Shown here: one piece after another, positions 60,117 to 64,000 of the stretch | Position numbering within the stretch: position 1 is the stretch's first letter | How the letters are laid out: the number at the start of each line of letters is the position of its first letter | From: Flavobacterium algicola | Lineage (GTDB): Bacteria; Bacteroidota; Bacteroidia; Flavobacteriales; Flavobacteriaceae | Assembly (NCBI RefSeq): GCF_022399565.1 | Contig: NZ_JAJTUT010000003.1 | Span: 1 to 64,000, forward strand | Direction: 5' to 3' | Length of the DNA: 64,000 bases | Translations under genes and position numbers: made by a program | The notes under the pieces: generated by a model | The model's database searches: none | What the model saw: only the letters and a program-made list of their open reading frames with translations | Told to the model about the DNA's origin: nothing

Positions 60117-62622
60117 TGGATTTATTATTAATAGAATCGTCCTGTACTAGAACTTTAATTTTTTGGTATACATATGATATTATTAAGATAAGCACTCCTA
60201 ATAAAATGAAAGCGATAATTTTTCCGGTTTCAGAGGCATTACTAATATCGTATATAAATAATTTTAAAATAGTTATTCCAAGAACAACTAGGGCTGCAAT
60301 ACGTAGCGTTTTATTTCTTTTTTTAATTCCGAATAATAGAAAAGTAAAAGCAAATATCCCCCATAAAATTGGGAATCCAGTTTTAATAATTTTAATTTTT
60401 GTGTTCGAAATAACTGCATCTGCAATTTCCGATTTTAGATAAGACAAACTATTTGTATTGTAATTTTCTGTAACGTCATATAGAGGACTTGCCTTTATGT
60501 CAGCAATAGTTAAAGTGCTGTCTGATAGTAGTAAGCCGTGTAATAGTAATTCTGTACTAGCAAGATATATTATTAAGAAAGTACCAATCCATATCCACAG
60601 ACTTTTATTAAAAATATTCAAAAACGGAACTCGATCCTTAATTTTAAAGAAAGCGAAGCCTAGATATGCCGTGATTGTTATAGAGAAATAGTGAAGGTAA
60701 AAGGCAATTCTTTGTTCCAATCCGTTACTGATATAAGATTTATGCTCGTTGAAAGCAAAGTTGGAGAAGATAAAAGTATAGATTAAAATATTTACGACCG
60801 CAAGGATTACAGCTGTATTAAGCTTATAAGTAATTTTGCTTTTGGAGAGGAAATAAAACAGAAGGCCTGTGAATAATAAATGATATAGTGCAATCACACT
60901 AGCTACTGAACTTGGCCCAGCGACATAATAGTCTGACTGAAAAGAAACCTCGAATATTCCGGTTAAATAAGCTAAGATTACAGTCATTATTTGGATGAAA
61001 CTGCGGTATTTGGCAGCATTAAGCGTAATACCATATTGACTGTAATTGTTGTTATCTTTTTTTAATAAAAAGTAAATGGCTGATGAAGATAGCGTAGCAA
61101 AAATTCCTGTAATCGCTATTTTATTGAAGAGAATTGTCAAGACATTTTCGTCACTATAGATAGTTCCCCAGTCAATGACTAGACTTATAATCATTAAAAT
61201 GTAAACAATTACAGATCCAAACAAGTAGCTTGTGATTTTTGATTTTTGAGATAACCAGAATAGTAAAACAGATTCGGCTGCCCAAAATAAGGTTATAGAA
61301 TGTCCTTCAAACTGAATTGGTATAGCAAGTGTAATAAATGTAAGTGTGAGTCCAATTAATAAATAGACAGCTGTTTTGTCGAGTCCAAATTTTTTGTACA
61401 AAAACCACGCATAAGTAAAGTTCAACAAACCGAGTAGGGTGGTAAAAAGACCTCTTAACTCAGGATGAAAGTCATTTAATACAATCATTACAGCTGCATA
61501 AAATAAGAAGGTATTACTCGCAAGTATACTTAGTTCTGTAGTTGAAAAAATCCCTTTAGTTCTTAAATTATTAATAATATTTGTTAAGATAAAGATGAAG
61601 TAAAAGACAAACGCGAAGACAATTGCTCCAACATAATGAGGCGCTTCTGATGTTATGTCTCTATATAGCCAACCACCGTATAAGAACACTGTAAATATGT
61701 AAGATAGAATATTAATGATAGACCATCTCTTAAAATAGGCTATAGCTAATATACCAACATTAAGAATGCTTATGTAGGTAAAAAGAACGATATAATTACC
61801 TTGTCCGGCACTTACCATAAACGGAACAGCAAAACCTCCAATAAGTGAAAGTACTGCCAACTCTTTGCGATTGTAAGAAAGCGATATTAGACAACTGAAG
61901 GCTGTTATACTTACCATAATTATAAAAGCAACAGTCTGACTAAATAGATGATACGTATGAAATGCGATTCCGATCGTGAAATAGAAAATTGCAATCGCTC
62001 CTGCAACCAGCACAGAACTAAAAGCAGCATAATTTTGTCGCAATTTGTGTGCTACCGCTAATACTAGGCTACCACACAACATTCCGATTCCTACACGTGC
62101 TGGTTCATTGATCCAATCTTTATCGATAGCAAATTTTACAAAATAGCTAATCCCTAATACAAGAATCAAAACCCCTATTTTACTAATTAAATCTTCACCA
62201 ATAAATTTTTCTAGATCTGGATTTTTCTCTCTGAACCTCTCCCAGAAGGACTTTTTAGGCTCGTATTTTATAGCTATTTTAGGTTTTTCGGAAGGTTCGA
62301 TTGTATCTGGTTTTGTAATAGATTCCATTACTGGTAGCGCTTCATCAGGAACTTTATTAACTGACTCAACAATGTCTTCTTGGACTGGCACACTTTCTGG
62401 AATATTAACTGTTTCGGAAATAGGTATTTCTTTTTCGAAAGTTTCAGTTGATCTGCTTTCTTCTTTCTTAGGTACAGTTTGGTCTTTTTGTAGTGCGGCA
62501 AGTTTTCTATTCAATGCTTTTAATTCAGCGTCAAGCGAAATGAACTTAGAGTCCAGTTTACTGAATTTTGAATTGATAAATAAAAATAAAGCAACAACTA
62601 TAATTCCTGAAAAAAATTCCAT
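60103..62622 (-). CDS. DUF2339 polytopic membrane protein
   Basis: The 839-residue protein has an N-terminal membrane helix, a coiled-coil stretch (about 15-50), a disordered Pro/Glu-rich linker (about 50-120), and then more than twenty membrane segments to the end. It matches the DUF2339 family, which is predicted to be an inner-membrane protein of unknown function. It overlaps the DUF3999 gene. No enzymatic motif was recognised. Confidence 0.9.
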   Translation of the reverse strand: MEFFSGIIVVALFLFINSKFSKLDSKFISLDAELKALNRKLAALQKDQTVPKKEESRSTETFEKEIPISETVNIPESVPVQEDIVESVNKVPDEALPVMESITKPDTIEPSEKPKIAIKYEPKKSFWERFREKNPDLEKFIGEDLISKIGVLILVLGISYFVKFAIDKDWINEPARVGIGMLCGSLVLAVAHKLRQNYAAFSSVLVAGAIAIFYFTIGIAFHTYHLFSQTVAFIIMVSITAFSCLISLSYNRKELAVLSLIGGFAVPFMVSAGQGNYIVLFTYISILNVGILAIAYFKRWSIINILSYIFTVFLYGGWLYRDITSEAPHYVGAIVFAFVFYFIFILTNIINNLRTKGIFSTTELSILASNTFLFYAAVMIVLNDFHPELRGLFTTLLGLLNFTYAWFLYKKFGLDKTAVYLLIGLTLTFITLAIPIQFEGHSITLFWAAESVLLFWLSQKSKITSYLFGSVIVYILMIISLVIDWGTIYSDENVLTILFNKIAITGIFATLSSSAIYFLLKKDNNNYSQYGITLNAAKYRSFIQIMTVILAYLTGIFEVSFQSDYYVAGPSSVASVIALYHLLFTGLLFYFLSKSKITYKLNTAVILAVVNILIYTFIFSNFAFNEHKSYISNGLEQRIAFYLHYFSITITAYLGFAFFKIKDRVPFLNIFNKSLWIWIGTFLIIYLASTELLLHGLLLSDSTLTIADIKASPLYDVTENYNTNSLSYLKSEIADAVISNTKIKIIKTGFPILWGIFAFTFLLFGIKKRNKTLRIAALVVLGITILKLFIYDISNASETGKIIAFILLGVLILIISYVYQKIKVLVQDDSINNKSNEVE

Positions 62623-62779
62623 AGTAATATAATAAGGTGTAATTCAGAGTAAATATATCATAAAATATGTTTTTTGAAAGTTTAATCGTAAAATTATATC
62701 AGTTAAAATTGAAAACAAGATTATATTACAGGATAATTATCGTCATTCAAGATTCGTAAAATATCTTTTTTAAAATAAG

Positions 62780-62810
62780 TTTGTGCAAGCAAAAAATAAT
62801 TGTATATTTG
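62780..62810 (+). promoter_or_regulatory. Promoter of the tRNA-Pro gene
   Basis: TTTG (62780-62783), 19 bp, then TATATTTG (62803-62810) gives an exact Bacteroidota -33/-7 promoter. The tRNA begins 12 bases further on. Confidence 0.8.
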
Positions 62811-62821
62811 CACCCGCGTTA

Positions 62822-62896
62822 CGGGGTGTAGCGTAGCTCGGTTATCGCGCCTGCTTTGGGAGCAGGAGGCCGCAGGTTCGAATCCTGCCACCCCGA
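62822..62896 (+). tRNA. tRNA-Pro (anticodon TGG)
   Basis: The 75-base gene folds as a cloverleaf. Acceptor strands CGGGGTG (62822-62828) and CACCCCG (62889-62895) pair, the anticodon stem CCTGC/GCAGG encloses the loop TTTGGGA with anticodon TGG (62857-62859), and the T arm contains GGTTCGAATCC. The 3' CCA is not encoded. A terminator follows. Confidence 0.97.
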
Positions 62897-62898
62897 CT

Positions 62899-62933
62899 AA
62901 AACCTTCTTGTAAAGCAAGAGGGTTTTTTTTAT
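62899..62933 (+). terminator. Intrinsic terminator after tRNA-Pro
   Basis: AAAACCTTCTTG pairs with CAAGAGGGTTTT (G-T pairs allowed), followed by T-run. Confidence 0.87.
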
Positions 62934-63033
62934 GAATTGAAGTGAGCATTTGTAAGTTGAGTATATGCTCTTGGCTCTATAATGCCATAACAAAAACTGA
63001 TTGTACTAGCTCCTTTTTTTCATAATAAAAAGT

Positions 63034-63041
63034 TACTTTTG
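63034..63041 (+). promoter_or_regulatory. -7 element (TACTTTTG) of trxB
   Basis: TACTTTTG fits TAnnTTTG and ends 29 bases before the trxB start codon. No -33 box at the usual spacing. Confidence 0.5.
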
Positions 63042-63070
63042 TACTGTTTTTAAAATTAAACTACAATCAT

Positions 63071-64000
63071 ATGTCAGATACAATAGAAAAAATAAAATGT
63101 CTTATTATAGGTTCTGGACCTGCAGGTTATACAGCAGCAATTTATGCGGCTAGAGCCAACATGAATCCAGTAGTATATCAAGGGATGCAACCGGGTGGAC
63201 AATTAACTACTACTAATGAAGTAGAAAACTGGCCAGGTAACCCAGAAGGAATTACAGGACCAGAAATGATGGTGGGTTTGCAAGCTCAAGCAGAACGTTT
63301 TGGTACAGATATCCGTGATGGATGGGCTACTAAAGTGGATTTTTCTGGTGATGTACATAAAGTATGGATCAACGATGCTATTGAGTTGCATTGTGAAACA
63401 GTTATTATCTCTACAGGAGCTACTGCAAAATATTTAGGAATAGCTTCAGAGCAGCACTATTTACAAATGGGTGGTGGGGTTTCTGCCTGCGCCGTATGTG
63501 ATGGATTTTTCTACAGAAATCAAGAGGTGGTTATTGTAGGAGCTGGAGATTCTGCTTGCGAGGAAGCTCATTACTTATCAAAACTTTGTAAAAAAGTAAC
63601 AATGTTGGTAAGAAGTGAAAAATTTCGCGCATCGAGAATTATGGAAGAACGCGTGCGTAAAACAGAGAATATTCATATCTTAATGAATCACGATACTGTC
63701 GAAGTATTAGGAGACGAGCAAGTAGTTACAGGTGTAAGAGCTTTGAATAAAACAAGCGGGGAGACGTTTGACATCGAAGCAACTGGTTTCTTCGTAGCAA
63801 TTGGTCATAAACCAAATACAGATATTTTTAAGGATTTTATAACTCTAGACGAAACAGGATATATCGTTAATACACCAGGATCATCTAAAACGAATGTTGA
63901 AGGTGTTTTTGTATCAGGTGATGCTGCTGACCACGTATACCGTCAGGCTATTACTGCTGCAGGTACTGGTTGTATGGCTGCTCTTGATGCTGAAAGATAT
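63071..64000 (+). CDS. trxB: Thioredoxin-disulfide reductase, cut by the window end
   Basis: TrxB passes electrons from NADPH through FAD to thioredoxin. The frame is open from ATG at 63071 to the last base (310 codons). A normal TrxB has about 315 residues, so only a few residues are missing. The FAD motif GSGPAG (14-19), the redox pair Cys140/Cys143 in CAVCDG, the NADP motif GAGDSA, and the C-terminal SGDAAD-RQAITAAG block are all present. The usual CATC is CAVC here, a common variant. Confidence 0.96.
   Translation, partial: MSDTIEKIKCLIIGSGPAGYTAAIYAARANMNPVVYQGMQPGGQLTTTNEVENWPGNPEGITGPEMMVGLQAQAERFGTDIRDGWATKVDFSGDVHKVWINDAIELHCETVIISTGATAKYLGIASEQHYLQMGGGVSACAVCDGFFYRNQEVVIVGAGDSACEEAHYLSKLCKKVTMLVRSEKFRASRIMEERVRKTENIHILMNHDTVEVLGDEQVVTGVRALNKTSGETFDIEATGFFVAIGHKPNTDIFKDFITLDETGYIVNTPGSSKTNVEGVFVSGDAADHVYRQAITAAGTGCMAALDAERY

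Noticed and set aside
62721..62993. A 90-residue minus-strand frame across the tRNA-Pro gene (VAGFEPAASCSQSRRDNRATLHP)
   Set aside because: This is the well-known false protein read from the antisense of a tRNA gene; the tRNA cloverleaf, promoter and terminator explain the DNA.
1..64000. Defence system, prophage, integrative element or CRISPR array
   Set aside because: No integrase, transposase, phage structural gene, cas gene or regularly spaced repeat was seen; the gene content is core metabolism, envelope and information processing.

Overview
The window looks like the chromosome of a Bacteroidota bacterium of the family Flavobacteriaceae, most likely Flavobacterium or a close relative. 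The grounds are the AT-rich sequence, many TAnnTTTG promoter -7 elements with no clear Shine-Dalgarno sequences, the style of the rRNA operon end, Bacteroidota-specific families (DUF4293, DUF5683, sensor-of-ECF proteins, Rho with a long disordered insert) and the operon parA-parB-DUF5683-dapB-lepB-WbqC. No name can be given from sequence alone. No phage, insertion sequence, CRISPR array or integrase was seen; this is a largely housekeeping region.

Layout. 1-361: 3' end of a 23S rRNA gene, a spacer with a strong hairpin, 5S rRNA and its terminator. 0.8-10 kb: rluF, corA, an alpha/beta hydrolase, a coiled-coil protein with a dead zinc ribbon, a Nif3 protein, lpxK, a small outer-membrane protein, a MATE exporter and a small acidic protein. 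10-18 kb: dihydrolipoyl dehydrogenase, an MsbA-like ABC exporter, truA, a phosphodiesterase, a TPR histidine kinase with its LuxR-type regulator, and DUF4293. 18.6-25 kb: rho, then a four-gene set (egtB-like, MerA-like flavoprotein, egtD-like, Asp/Glu-racemase-like) that resembles ergothioneine synthesis but has an unusual gene content. 25-33 kb: an RsmB/NSUN methyltransferase, kup, a secreted repeat-rich protein, and an ECF sigma factor module. 33-38.4 kb: an exported M49 peptidase, gap, lipA, tonB. 38.7-46.7 kb: a minus-strand run with a second ECF sigma factor, two glycosyltransferases, murB, asnB, DUF2461, a rhodanese lipoprotein and recF. 46.9-53.1 kb: plus-strand TPR protein, ribH, mutL, two rhomboids and an EEP-family enzyme. 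53.1-58.6 kb: the parAB-dapB-lepB operon. 58.9-62.6 kb: the DUF3999/DUF2339 membrane pair. 62.8-64 kb: tRNA-Pro(TGG) and trxB, which runs off the window.

The best candidates for something new are the ergothioneine-like gene set with its single-cysteine racemase-fold protein, a MutL whose C-terminal endonuclease motifs are all altered, a zinc-ribbon protein that has lost its metal ligands, and a family of about 100-bp structured intergenic elements with GCGTG/CACGC ends (6030-6143 and 53830-53933) whose inner stem is shared with another element at 13768-13846.
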